Position numbers and translations under genes: made by a program. From NCBI GenBank assembly GCA_031761405.1, contig JASEVX010000037.1, positions 868,001 through 932,000 on the forward strand: 64,000 nucleotides of DNA. The letters are read 5' to 3'. Positions 45,872-58,300 of the stretch are shown here, piece after piece; position 1 is the first letter of the stretch; each line of letters starts with the position of its first letter. Source of the stretch: Serripes groenlandicus. Its lineage: Eukaryota; Mollusca; Bivalvia; Cardiida; Cardiidae. The notes under the pieces are model-generated. The model was not told the origin of the DNA. It saw only the letters and a program-made list of their open reading frames with translations, and made no database searches.

Positions 45872-48440
45872 CAAGAGAAAATTGATGCAACGCATCAATG
45901 TCGCCGGATATCCATAGTGCAGTTATGCATAACACTAACAGTATAGTAGTTGAATAAACAGTTATCAACTGAGGGGCATATTGGAACATCAGGGATGGGG
46001 TCAAGTGAAAATGTATCATAACTTGCATTATTTTGTCAACGAAGTGAATGATAATTGAAGCCTTTCATTGTTTATGATCAATCTCCATTCCAAAGTAGGT
46101 TGACCATACACACAACCAACTAATTATTGATCATAAACAGTAATGGAAATGAGTAATCTTGCCAATCATTAGTCTTAGTATGTATACAGTGTTTTCATTA
46201 AGTAATAATTATAAGATTTGTGAATTCCACATACATTTCCACATTTTCAAGATGTTTGTCAGAATATTTGAATTTTATTATTTTTCAATAAAACCACAAA
46301 ACAGACAATTTAGGATTTGCATGCAATAGCACGTCATTTTACCTTTCCTCCTTTAAAGTCAACAGTGGACACCTTTGCAGCAATCTACTTTTAAAACAAT
46401 GAGATAAGGGTTAACTCGCTGAAGACATGAGTTTTCTCTTTTTCTCAAAATGATATTAGCTTAGCATCCTAATTATATCATACTTTAACAAATGTTGAAA
46501 TGTAGTCCAATATTTATAAATTAGACCACCTTCGAAATAATATATCTATAGGTGCTACCTATTTACGAAAAAAACGCAAGATAATTATAAACACAAATTA
46601 AAGAGCATACGTTGGCCTTAAAAAAGGATTTATAAGTAATTGACTAGACAATAATAATGTTAATGTCATGTTTCTTGCATTATCAAAACATATTTGTAAA
46701 GACTTTCAGAAAATCAAGGAATACATTTATAATGAACGAGGTTAAAACATGAGGGCCAAGATGATCCTTAATCGATCACCTGCATTATGGTAAAGAAGCA
46801 AATAGATCAGCCCTTTTCTGATGCCACCTGGCGACTGCTTTTTTCAACCAGTCAATATGACTGGAACAAATTATATAAGGGGTCACATTTCTGCTAAACC
46901 CTTTCCCTATTAGAAACGGTTTCTGAGGCCTATGCAACAGACCATTTAGGAAAAGATTGTCGTCACAAGAACAATTGCTCCTTATGAGAAAGTTATCCTT
47001 TTGCCACAATGTTTGATAAATAATTATACTTTGAATGAGTGAGTCAATAGCTCATGTATAGGAATTTAGGGTCTTTCATGTTGATACCACTTTTTTGCGG
47101 GAAACGACGTCGCTCCCAAGATGAAGTGTAACGGAAATGACGTCACGTCCTTCTTTGGCTACGATACAGTCAAAATTTAGTTTCGGGCATAGAAGGCAAA
47201 TGCTGTCGTGTTTTTTTTGACGAACGGGAAAACATATTTCTTACAGATTTCCATTTATTTTTAACTTTTCGTACAAATGTTAATTCCCTCATAACAAAGC
47301 ACTTTAATAATCTTAAATATCGATTTTAAAAAAAAATGATTAAAAAGACGACAATAAGTTTCAATCCGTGTTTTTCTGCTCATTTTATACATACCCCAAA
47401 AAACGATTTAAAAAAAAAATGATTAAAAAGCCGACAATAATTTTCAATCTGTGTTTTACGTCTGCTTTTTATACATATCCAAAATGGCGGCCCCCGTGGA
47501 TTTTTCCAGTTTCATTTCAGAAAGCTTCATGGGTTATTGAAAAAAAAAAAAAAATCTCACACCTGTTATCTATAAGCGAAAAAACCCATTTATGTTTTGT
47601 TTTCGTATAATATCAACTAAACAGTTAAATCTCATTGAAATTGTTGTATAATTTAAACTTAATTTCGAATATAAACTTAGCCCTACAACATGTTAATTTA
47701 TTTTAATTCTTTCCTTCCTTTTTTATAATGAAAACAACAAACTACTCATGTTTTAAAATTATATTATGATGAGCGCCCTTGTGTCAATGATGCATAACAA
47801 TATGCAGATCGGAAGCAATATGCCTTTAGGGAATTAAATGACCCGATTCTTTCTTATTCGCAGAGGTGTCGTTCTTGAAACTCTCTTTATAGGCAGAGAG
47901 TGTTCGTTCAAAGTCATTTTTCCATTAAAACCAGTTTTATCTCGGTTTGTTCTTTTCTTCATTTGTTTCGAACCAAATAAACATTTTAAATCACCTATAA
48001 TTTACTATTTGTATGTGAGTGTAAAGAGCGGCTCTCTGCAAAGGAGAATGATTAACGCAGTTGGTATTCGCGAGTCACGCAGGTGCGCGTAAGTAAACAA
48101 ATTAGACTGCGACGTAAAGGTTTGTAGTTATCGACTTTTGATTACATGTAGTATATAGTGTAAAATAAAGTATAGCAGTCTAGCTAATAGGGACTGTTTT
48201 GTCTTCGTAAATAAAACAAAAACACATAAATGCGAGTCAAAATAAAGAAACTGAAAATACCTAAAACATCGGAATATTTATTTCATTTTAGATGTGTCAT
48301 TACTTGGTGTTTTTAAACAAACACAATTGTAATATGTTCAAGACATCTAAATGTGTTTCTTTCTAATAATAATCCCCCCTCCCATGTGATTTCAGAAAAC
48401 CTATTTAAAATAGAAGTCGCGGGCTCCTGCCCGGCGACTA
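45872..48440. other. 2.6-kb block present only in unit A
   Basis: Unit B passes directly from GCAATGCAAT to AAAATATAATTG near 63190-63203, while unit A carries about 2.57 kb between the same flanks. It holds a diverged F1 copy near 46890-47020, a direct repeat around 47323-47376/47404-47460 (AAAAAAAAATGATTAAAAAG) and no supportable gene. It is either an insertion in A or a deletion in B. Confidence 0.7.
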
Positions 48441-48564
48441 ATAAAATATAAATGTATTTTATTTTAAAACCATTCATCCATTGTGTGATATGTCATCATC
48501 CTACGCTCCGATTAAAACTGTAGGTAATTGAATATGGTATCCATCTTTATAACAAACATGAGCA

Positions 48565-48816
48565 TATGAGCCATCCCGCGAGAAAACCAACATTGTGATC
48601 TCTGCGTAAAGTATCGACCCGGATCAGCATAAGCATGCCGCACAGGCTTACCCGGATAGACACTTTTCTCCTCCTGTGGATTTTCTGTTTCAGGAATCAT
48701 TACTCTATACCTCTATTCCCCTGAACCGGAATGTGTCGGCGCGGATCAGCATGCGCGGACTGATTTCCGTCGATACATTACGCAGAGGCAATACTGTTAG
48801 TTTTCTCGGCTCATAT
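48565..48816. mobile_element. F2 MITE
   Basis: ATGAGCCATCCCGCGAGAAA, CACTTTTCTCCTCCTGTGGA, GAATGTGTCGGCGCGGATCA, TTAGTTTTCTCGGCTCATAT. Missing from unit B. Confidence 0.85.
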
Positions 48817-48970
48817 TCTAAACATTGCCAGTTGTCGAATCATCTAAGATCAAGATTTGATTTGTTGTTCGAACAGGCTGATCTCCAATGAGATAAAGGA
48901 TATGATAATAACCATTTAGTAAAATCCAAAGGGAATTAATAGTCGATCAGTTGGCCATTTACACATGTTT

Positions 48971-50445
48971 ACCGTTTTCCTCATATAGACGCTTTCTAAC
49001 GCCTCAGAAGCAGACGGCTTTTTGAAAACATTGTGACAAAAGAAGAAATTGCTCAAAACGAGCAAATTCTCCTTTTGACACAATGTTTTCAACTTTTCGT
49101 CATAGGTTATCCACTCAATTATAAAAAAATCTTGGCTACCGACTGACCTGTTGCGGCCTTATTTTGATCTCGGAAGTCCATTGCTCATTACGCATGAGAA
49201 ATGGTAAAGGTGTGTGTGTTTGCTTGAAGGGGTCTTAGTTCGACAGTATTTAAACTTAAAACATGTCATTTACTGGGTAAATAACAAGTACTACTGGTAT
49301 CTAGTATTCGAACACCGATGCATCAATCGCAATGCTAATTAATTACTACCAATTTTTCAGAATTAAGCAGAGTTCTAGAAAACAGACATTTTTCATGTTC
49401 TGAAATCCTTATTTGACATTCAAACTCAGTGGGACGATTCTTTTTAGTACCCACAACAAAGGATTTGGTTGAGTAATAGGAGAAATATTGTGGGGGAAAG
49501 ACCTGGTCACTCCTTATCTAGTCCTCTGTTGTAGTATGGTTCAACCGGGGATCGAACCATTATCTCTCGGTCCCGAGGCGGTGGACGAACTAACAGTACA
49601 CCACTTAGACGGTTGCAAAGGGTAATGGTGGAAAATCTTTATAGATATTAATTTTTATCAAGATATATACGCATCGTGTATTGCGCATGTCCATAATTTG
49701 GGTTTCCATTTCATGAAATTTTTGAAATATGAAATAAGCCTGATTGGTTTGAACTTTTTTGAGAAATCAATATATGAGACACGTCGGGCGAAATGGCGTC
49801 TTGTGGCGTCTTGTGGCGTCTTGTGGCGTCTTGTGGCGTTTCCGCTTAACTGTCAAACGTATAGGGTAACTTAAATAATAGGCAGGATAGCAACTTGGCC
49901 CCATTCTTACATTTTGTCTTACAATTCTATCATCATATTTTATTTTATTAATTGCGGGTGGGGTGGGGTGGGACGTTAGGTCGGTTACTTATTGTAGTTG
50001 TATCACGGAGACAGAACACTTAACCATGATCCCCTGGGTAAAAAGAAGCACTATGCTAGGAAATATGCTTTGTCCAATTGTTCTTGGGTACTCCTCAATG
50101 ACAAACGCCAACGGGGGTCGAACATGGGACGGATATCCCAATTGTTATCAGAAGATATGTAAGCCAACAACGGACTGCGCAGGCTGGTCTGTGTCGTAAT
50201 ATCACGCAGATTTCATAATGTTGGTTTTTCTGAGGAACGGCTCATATATTGGTGATTCGGATGAGACTGTGTGTATGACCAGGCTCCACAGGGTCTTCAC
50301 TCTACGCGGAAACAACAAGACCCAGCACTTTCCGACGCGGTTCACATCTATTAAATATGTCATAACTCCCTTTCCGTGAAATAGAATCACCAGGAAGTCC
50401 AGCATTACCCCCTTCTCGTCGTGTGCACGATTCAAAAGAAGTGAG
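48971..50445. other. Gene-free spacer with repeat fragments
   Basis: F1 left half at 48971-49135 (GACGCTTTCTAACGCCTCAG, AAATTGCTCAAAACGAGCAA); an F5 arm near 49420-49480; a tRNA-like SINE head on the minus strand near 49540-49610; TTGTGGCGTC repeated four times at 49798-49841; a SINE relic near 49970-50130; an F2 fragment at 50158-50249. No gene seen. Confidence 0.65.
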
Positions 50446-51290
50446 GTTTTGTGAAGAATAAGGACATAGATCGGCGAATAACGACCTAGATTAGAAAATA
50501 ACGACCTAGATTAGAGAATGACGACCTAGATTAGAGAATAACGACCTAGATTACCTTACAAGAACATATCGTAGAGCGTTTTCACGATTCAAAAGAAGAG
50601 AGGTTTTTATAGAGAATAACGACCTAGATTAGAGAATAACGACCTAGATTAGAGAATAAAGACTTAGATTAGAGAATAACGACTTAGATTAGAGAATAAT
50701 GACTTATATTAGAGAATAACGACCTATATTAGATAATAACGACCTAAATTAGAGAAAAGCGACCTAATTAGAGAATAACGACTTAGATTAGAGAATAACG
50801 ACCTAAATTAGAGATTAACGACATAGATTAGAGAATAACGACTTAGATTAGAGAATAAAGACCTAGATTAGAGAATAACGACCTAAATTAGCTTACAAGA
50901 ACGTATCGTAGAGCGTTTTCACGATTCTAAAGCAGAGAAGTTTAGTAGAGAATAACGACTTAGATTAGAGAATAACGACCTAGATTAGAGAATACGGACA
51001 TATATTAGAGAATAAAGACATAGATTAGAGAATAAATACATAGATTAGAGATTAACGACATATATTAGAGAATAACGACCTAGATTAGAGAATGACGACC
51101 TAGATTAGAGAATAACGACCTAGATTAGAGAATGACGACATAGATTAGAGAATAACGGCATAGATTAGAGAATGACGACTTAGATTAGAGAATAACGACC
51201 TAGATTAGAGAATAACGACCTAGATTACCTTACAAGAACATATCGTAGAGCGTTTTCACGATTCTAAAGAAGAGAAGTTTTGTAGGAAAA
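50446..51290 (+). repeat. 20-bp array with ~340-bp higher-order structure
   Basis: Unit AGAGAATAACGACCTAGATT. A 60-bp segment (TTACAAGAACATATCGTAGA, GCGTTTTCACGATTC) recurs near 50555, 50893 and 51230, dividing the array into similar blocks. Confidence 0.95.
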
Positions 51291-51512
51291 TTAACAAATG
51301 TAATTTTGCAAGTCATAAATAATTGGGCTAAAGTCGATTCTAAACATCTGTTTAGTAGTAGAAGTAACGAATATGTTTTCACAAATCACAAAGAATTATG
51401 TTGCTATCGTGATAAGGGATTCGGGAGCTCCGACCCCACACATTGTTCTACCTAGTTGATTGACTACTTTTAAACATGACATGTAAGTATACAGGTTGAA
51501 GTTTGTTACTTT

Positions 51513-51780
51513 CAGCCATATCACGGCGGCTAGTTCACCCACTAACGTGCTTCCTGGCTTTCTAACACCATTACTCCACACAAGACTTAACACGCAACTG
51601 GCTCCTTTACCACATATAATCACAGCCCGTTGGTTGAAGATAAATGACGCTTGCCACACTGACTTTTGTCAAACGCCAATAATGCTGGAGCTGGGGATAG
51701 AACTTGCAACACCAGGATTTAACTTTCAACACCTGGATCTAACTTGCAACACATTGATTCACAGCCCGATTGGAGCTTAA
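51513..51780 (-). mobile_element. tRNA-derived SINE
   Basis: TTTCAGCCATATCACGGCGG, TAGTTCACCCACTAACGTGC, GACTTTTGTCAAACGCC. The head region is replaced by three CTTGCAACACC-like repeats. Confidence 0.75.
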
Positions 51781-52081
51781 ACGAGTTGGAATATGACGAG
51801 CGGTGACTGTGTGTTAGTACAGTGAACTCGACAGTTCCGGGTCACAATTGGAAACAAATGTTTAATATTCGAGAATGATACAGTATTTTGACAATTTGAT
51901 TATCAAGTCATATTTCTCATTAGTTTGGCTGTCATTTCAAGAACAGATGTCGTAATCTCAAAACGCTTGACTGCATCTATTCACGGTTCTGTTTTTTATG
52001 CAATAGATAATTGCAAGTGATATATTTTAGTTCTTTCTTTTTCATATTATTTTGATAAAAATGTGAAATAAATATATTGAT
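51781..52081. other. No recognised feature
   Basis: AT-rich; no gene or repeat family identified. Confidence 0.5.
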
Positions 52082-53168
52082 ATTAAACAAGAAGGCCAAG
52101 ATGGCCCTAAATCGATCACCTAATTGATAGTAAATTAGTAGCAAATATTTAACTGCAAATATCTGGAAATTTTTATCAGGGAGTGCAAATGAAACTGAAA
52201 GGAGTGGACACTTCTCAAGAAACAGCTTATCAGTAAAGGCCATTTATATCTTGAAATCTAACAAGAACTTTAATAAGAATGGAATAATAAAGTTTTTGTC
52301 ATTTTGCACCTTTCCTGATGCCGCCTTGCTGCCCTGTTTTTCAACGAAATCAATATGGCTTCAACAGTTTATTTAGAGGGTCACTTAAGAAACATTTCTA
52401 CCCATTATCTTGCAATCGTATCGGTAGATTATGGAGGAAAAGGATTTTAAAATTTGGGTATTTTTCTCACTTTCTGATGCCGCAGCGACCAAAGTTCTCA
52501 ATGGAATTTAAATCTTTGAACAATTTTGAAAGAGGACCACCAAAGGAACATTCTTGTGATGTTTTGTGGAAATTGGTCTATTGGAATGGTAGGAGTTGGT
52601 TGTCATTTGTAGCTAAAAGTTCAATTTACCCTTTTTGTGATGACGCCTGGTTGATATGATTGTGTAACCAATCAAAACGGCTTAAACAAATTAAATAGAG
52701 GATCATTACAGTAAGATTCGTATTATATTTTCTTAAAATCAGACAAACACTTTCATAAAAATGGAATTTTCAAATTTTGTCATTTTGCCCCTTTTCTGAT
52801 TCCGCCTGACTGCCATGTTTTTCGACCAATCAGTATGGCTTGAACAATTTTTATAGAGGGTCAACCAATGAACATTTCTACTAAATTATATTTGAATCTG
52901 ACAAGCAGATTCGGAGGAGAAGATTTTTAAAGTTTGGACCTTTTGCCCCCTTTCTGATGCCGCAGCAACCAAAGTTCTCAATGGAATTTAAATCTTTGAA
53001 CAACTTTGAAAGAGGCCAACCAGAGGAACAGTCATGTGATGTTTCACGGAAATTGTCCTTGGAGTTTGGGTGGAGATGATGTTTAAAGCTAAAAGTTAAC
53101 GCCGGACGGACGACGGACAAAAAGTGATCAGAATAGCTCACCTTGAGCCTTCGGCTTAGGTGATCTAA
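52082..53168. mobile_element. Large non-coding repeat ending GCTCACCTTGAGCC..AGGTGATC
   Basis: Starts near AACAAGAAGGCCAAGATGGC and ends with a hairpin ATAGCTCACCTTGAGCC/GGCTTAGGTGATCT. It is internally duplicated: CTTTCTGATGCCGCAGCGAC..AAGTTCTCAATGGAATTTAA near 52472 and again near 52950. The same 3' hairpin closes the element at about 56300-56762. I cannot name the family. Confidence 0.75.
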
Positions 53169-53525
53169 AAACAGTTGTTTTGTTGAATAAAGCATTGTTT
53201 GAGATTACCCCTGATGACAGAAATAAACATTTGTCACGTGACACGGAAATGGCAAATTCGACCCGAAACTGTCATATTTACAGCTTGCAATTGATGACAC
53301 TATAAAGAAATATTTTAACAAATTTATATAATTGTTGAATTATATCATGGTGGGGAGGAAATATTTGTTGAACATTTGATGTAGTTTTGTTTCTCTCAAC
53401 TTTCCTTTCAAAGAGACAAGATTCGTGAATTTGGTTACTGACCCGGAACTGTCGAATGCACTGTATGGACATTATTTATTTCATATAAAAGCTGTAGAAA
53501 GAATCTTCCATTGTCCTAAGATGAC

Positions 53526-53818
53526 CCGAGTCCCGGTAGCTCAGTCGGTAACGACGCGGGCTGTCAATCCAGGGATTGCGAGTTCGAATCCCGGCTCGGC
53601 CAACTTTCTTTCCGACGTTTGACAAGTCATTGTGACATGCGTCATTCGTCTTCCACCAATGGGCTAAGTCTATGTGGAAAGGCATCCAGTTGCTTGGGAA
53701 GATTGTTGTGTGGAGTGCTGGTGTGAGAAAACCAGGAAACACATGAGTAAGTGAACTGGCCGCCGTGATATAACTGAGAAATTGTTAAAAACGGCGTTAA
53801 ACCCTAATCAATCAAGAT
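53526..53818 (+). mobile_element. tRNA-derived SINE, full length
   Basis: Almost the same as 36217-36511: GTCCCGGTAGCTCAGTCGGT head, GAGTTCGAATCCCGGCTCGG B box, (AATC)n end. Confidence 0.9.
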
Positions 53819-54453
53819 GACGGAGTATCTAATGGAAATGGACAGAAAAAAGTCAACAAGCCTGTCTGATAATAAAAATACGTTTGCATTTCAATAATTT
53901 TCACATATATCATTTAGCGCCACATGGATTCATGTAGCGTATACATTTATACATATCAATTTATAAAATAGTTACATCTTAGTGAATACAGTCTTTTTAA
54001 TCAACCTCTCTATCAATCAGAGCCACTCTGCAACCCGACCACACAACTTTTTATTTCTGCAACCAGACCACTCTGTTTATTTCTGCAACCCGACAAATTG
54101 GCGGTTTATTTCTAAACAAAGTCAATACGTATACACACAGGTATCTACATTTTGTTACATGATACATACATACATCTGGGGTGTTTTTTTTTGGGGGGGG
54201 GGGGGGGCGTTTGTTAAACCAGGCAACAGGATAATGAAGAACACCTCAGGATTGACATTAGCACAGAACTGAAGTTATATTGTATAACCTGTGATCATGG
54301 TCTATGTCTCGGGAGGAGTTTAACACTGTTGCAAAATGACTCATTGATAGACAACTGTAAGGTAAAATTCGGCGGCATGGTCATGCCATACATACAGTGC
54401 GCTGTGGGTAAGTTATAGCGCACGTGTTATAGCGCACGTGAGTTATTTAAGGT
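53819..54453. other. Gene-free stretch with a poly-G run
   Basis: About 15 G at 54193-54207 and three diverged repeats of TTTATTTCTGCAACC around 54048-54105. Nothing else seen. Confidence 0.5.
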
Positions 54454-55031
54454 TATAACTCATTCTATGACATCGTTTTTCAGATATTATTATCAACATA
54501 AGTGGTTGAATAAAAACATGACAATTTCAATTCCGGTCCATTAAATTCGTTGACAAATTTAGTTTTGCATCAACTTAAAAGAAGTAATAGTCTTAAAAAT
54601 AGTTCTGCGTCTGCAAGTGCGAAATGGTTGAGAAATACTTTGGCAATATATATTAACGGTACCGATTCCTATACAACCCATACAGAACACAGTAATGTTT
54701 ATACATTAAAAGAATGTAAAACTCTGTAATAAGATAAAAAGTCAATTTCAAATCATACATATAAAATTGCACATGGATAAATATTTGTATCATAATCCGG
54801 TTTGTTAATTATTATCCCAGGTAGTTTCTACATCCAGGAAGATTATTCAGTTTTAAATATGGCCGCCCGCTCCTATTATAGCCTTTGAAAAGCGGAACTC
54901 CTCACCTTTTTTCTAGATGACATTTTGTCACTACATAATGTACACAACTTTCAAAATGTTTATAAAATAGTATATGTAATGAAATTTCACAAGACGTCAG
55001 GCATGTGACTGATTCCCTAAACCACCAATGG

Positions 55032-55317
55032 TTAATTCAATAAAGTTGTCTTGACAATAATCTCGGTCACCATGTACGGATCACAGTTGGATGACGGACG
55101 CCTGTCCTCAAGGTAACCTTTGCGATCAGCTGCCACCTGGCGGGGAATTCGGATACTAGCACCACGATTGGCAACTCCAGCAGAAAAGTCTTCGATACTT
55201 GATGTTTCATGACGTCCCGTCAATCGACGTTTGTTGTCCTCGCCCTTGTTTGGATCGTAGGCTGCAATATGCACATGATGCGCTTTGCTTAGCTTTTCAA
55301 TTGCTGCTTCAATGGCA
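55032..55317 (-). CDS. Glutamine synthetase B, coding exon 5 and stop
   Basis: Reads [20 protein letters not shown], then [40 protein letters not shown] and [20 protein letters not shown], ending TTLLN and TAA at 55032-55034. Confidence 0.96.
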
Positions 55318-58300
55318 CTATAAAAGAAACAAAGATGGCGGTTAAACTGTTGTATTCTACATCGTTGTTCATTACATTTGAAAACATTGCAGCAGAAGAA
55401 GTTATTGCTCATAATGAGCAGTTTCTCTTTTTGCCTCCTTGTATTCAACTCTATTAAATAACTAAGCTTACATTTATAAAGGTTTACCATATTTTTCTTA
55501 GTTTTCTTGTACATGGGAAAAGGTTAATATTAACTATTTAGAACAAATGAAATATGTTTTCTAAAATTAAAGTTTAAAAGAATAAATAGAGATGAATGAG
55601 ACTGATCACAATGACTTTAGTTAATCAGAAGTAAACAAAAAATACATTAATTTTATATATCTCTCAGTTATTCAACTGTTAACCTCATTGGCGCTGAGGA
55701 GTGACAGGTCGCTAGTGCGAGGATAACTTGACCAGTAGTCCCGGTACAATACACAGGAATCGCCATGATATGACTGAAAACTTGTTGAAAGCGGCCGTAA
55801 AACCCGTACAAACAAACACATCGTCTTACATTAATCCATTATCATCTCTCATCTGTTTCGTGCTGTAGTTTGTGTGAGCCCCTGCTCCGTTCCAGTCACC
55901 CGAGATGGGCTTGGGGTCCAAGGTTACGACAACCCCGAAATCCTCAGCAACCCTTTCCAAGAGGTAACGGGCTATCCACAAGTGGTCTCCCATGGAGATA
56001 CCTTCACATGGTCCCACTTGGAATTCCCACTGTAATAAAACAAAAGCTAGTATTGATCAACCAGAAGCGTGCGACATTGATTGTACCATTTCCATTGTAC
56101 ATTTTCTACGACATATCGTATGCTACTGTCGGAGGACAGCGCGCTCGACTATATGCCGCTTATTCACATAAAGCACTAATTGATTATATTGCACTTAAGT
56201 ACTATTAAATCATATTATATACTCTATATGTTAAAGCAACTGAATAGATACATACATTTAAATATACATAATTTAATAATGCAATTTCCTTAGTCAATCA
56301 AGGACCATATTTAAGACAAACATTCTAACACAATTTCAAACTTCTGAAGCTAAAATTGCAGCCTCTAGGATGTTAAGAAGATTTTCCTTCAATTTGACCT
56401 AGTGACCTACTTTTTGACCCGACATGACCCATGTTCGAATTTGACCTACATATCATCAAGACAAACATTTTGATAAAGTTTCAACATGCTCAAGTGTGGC
56501 CTCCAGAGTGTTAACAAGATTGCCCTTTAATTTGACCTAGTGACCTAGTTTTTGACCTCATATGGCCCAATTTCGAACTTGTAAAAGATTTGATGGAGAT
56601 GAATGTTCTGATAAACTTTCATGAAGATTGAATGTAAAATGTAGCATGTAGAGTGATAACAAGCTCAAATGTTGACGTCGCACGACGCACGACGCACGGA
56701 CGCCGGACAAAATGTGATCATAATAGCTCACCTTGCACTTCGTGCATAGGTGAGCTAAAAACATTTTGTTTGTTTGTTTGGAGTTTAACGCCGCTTTCAA
56801 CAGCTTTGGTCATATCACGGCGGTCAGTGCACCTACCCATGTTTTCCTGGCTTTCCCACACCAGTACTTACACAACATTCTTTCGAAGCCACTGACTACT
56901 TTCTCACATAGATCAGAGGTGAGAGGCAATGGAAAACATCGCCCGAAAGAATGTCGCCGCAACCGGGTATCGAACCCGTGACCTCAAGATCACGAGTCAG
57001 ATACGCTACCAATTGAGCTACCCGGCCGGGTGAGCTAAAAACATGAACTCTTCATGAATAAGGGTTTTCGAATTAAAAAGAGTTGGAACACATTGTGACT
57101 AAAGGAGAAATTGCTAATTTGAGCAATTTCTGCTTTTGTCACAGTATTTTCAAAAGTCGTCTGCAGTCAGTAGAGGCATCGAAAGCGTCTATATGTGGGA
57201 GGTTAATTAAATACAGGTTAATTATTGAAACGGGCATGAAAACTTACCTGTGCTGGCATGACTTCAGCGTTACAGCCGGCTATTTTAACACCAGCATACA
57301 AACACGCTCTATAGTGAGCCTCTACGATATCTCGACCATACACCCTGTTCGCCCCGACCCCGCAGTAGTAAGGACCCTGGGGTCCAGGGAACCCATTTTT
57401 AGGCCAGCCGAAGGGCGTTCCATCATGAGATAAAAGGGTGTATTCCTGTTCGATTCCGAACCATGGAACGGATTCCCGAGCCTTGTCCATCGCCTCTTTA
57501 CATTTACATCTGTGATTTGTTTCTGTAATAGATAATAATCATGATGAGAATAGTAATAAAACAAGAAACCGCTGAAGACGGTAAGGCCGGATTGTCGGCA
57601 ATTTGACCTTGAAAATCGACAAACCAAGGTCAAGGTCAAAGTAACCACATAAATCAATATAACTTGTTACTGGTTACCTTCAGGCAAAGTTTCAAGTTTG
57701 TAACCCTTTCCAGGGCTGAGATTTTGCCTCAACCTGAAACTTTAACCAAAATGTTGACGGACAGACATCGCCAATCTATAGACCGGAATTGCTAGAGCAA
57801 TCCGGCCAAAAATATATACATATATATATATGTAATAATAATTATGATAATAATAATAATAACAATACTGTTTGTTTGTTTAAAAGATAATAATAATGAT
57901 GATGAGAATAATAATAAAATAATAATAATAATAATAATAATTATTATTACAACAATATTAATAATAATAATAGTAATAATAATAAATAACAAGAGCGCCG
58001 CAAGCAAACGCCAACGCTTGCCCGCTGATCTAAGTCGAAAAAGGGGCTTTACTGAATAATTATTAAAGCCAGAGGTATGTGACGCATGTACTGTTCCTTT
58101 GAACATGTGTACCAAGTTTCATTAAACAATGTAGAACGGTTTTTGTGTTATGACGTAAGGTTAAAGTGATGTGATGGCGTGCAAACGACGACGATGACGA
58201 CACCAAGGATATCACAAGGGTTGTATAAAGTTTCAATACAATGCATACAGTAGATGCTTAGATATGGTGTAATATATGTTCTTGCGTGCAACATTTTAAT

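Larger units (their letters stand above)
38156..48970. repeat. Segmental duplication unit A
   Basis: Co-linear with 54454-63835. It starts at GTTATAACTCATTCTATGAC (also at 54454) and runs through all GS exons, introns and upstream repeats to TTGGCCATTTACA (48950s and 63820s). It is interrupted by copy-specific insertions and deletions; both copies face the same way. Confidence 0.9.

Noticed and set aside
52318..52659. 113-codon ORF
   Set aside because: Lies inside an internally duplicated non-coding repeat; the second repeat copy does not keep the frame.
57792..58115. Ile-rich ORF resembling a membrane protein
   Set aside because: Translation of a (TAA/ATT)n microsatellite in a GS intron.
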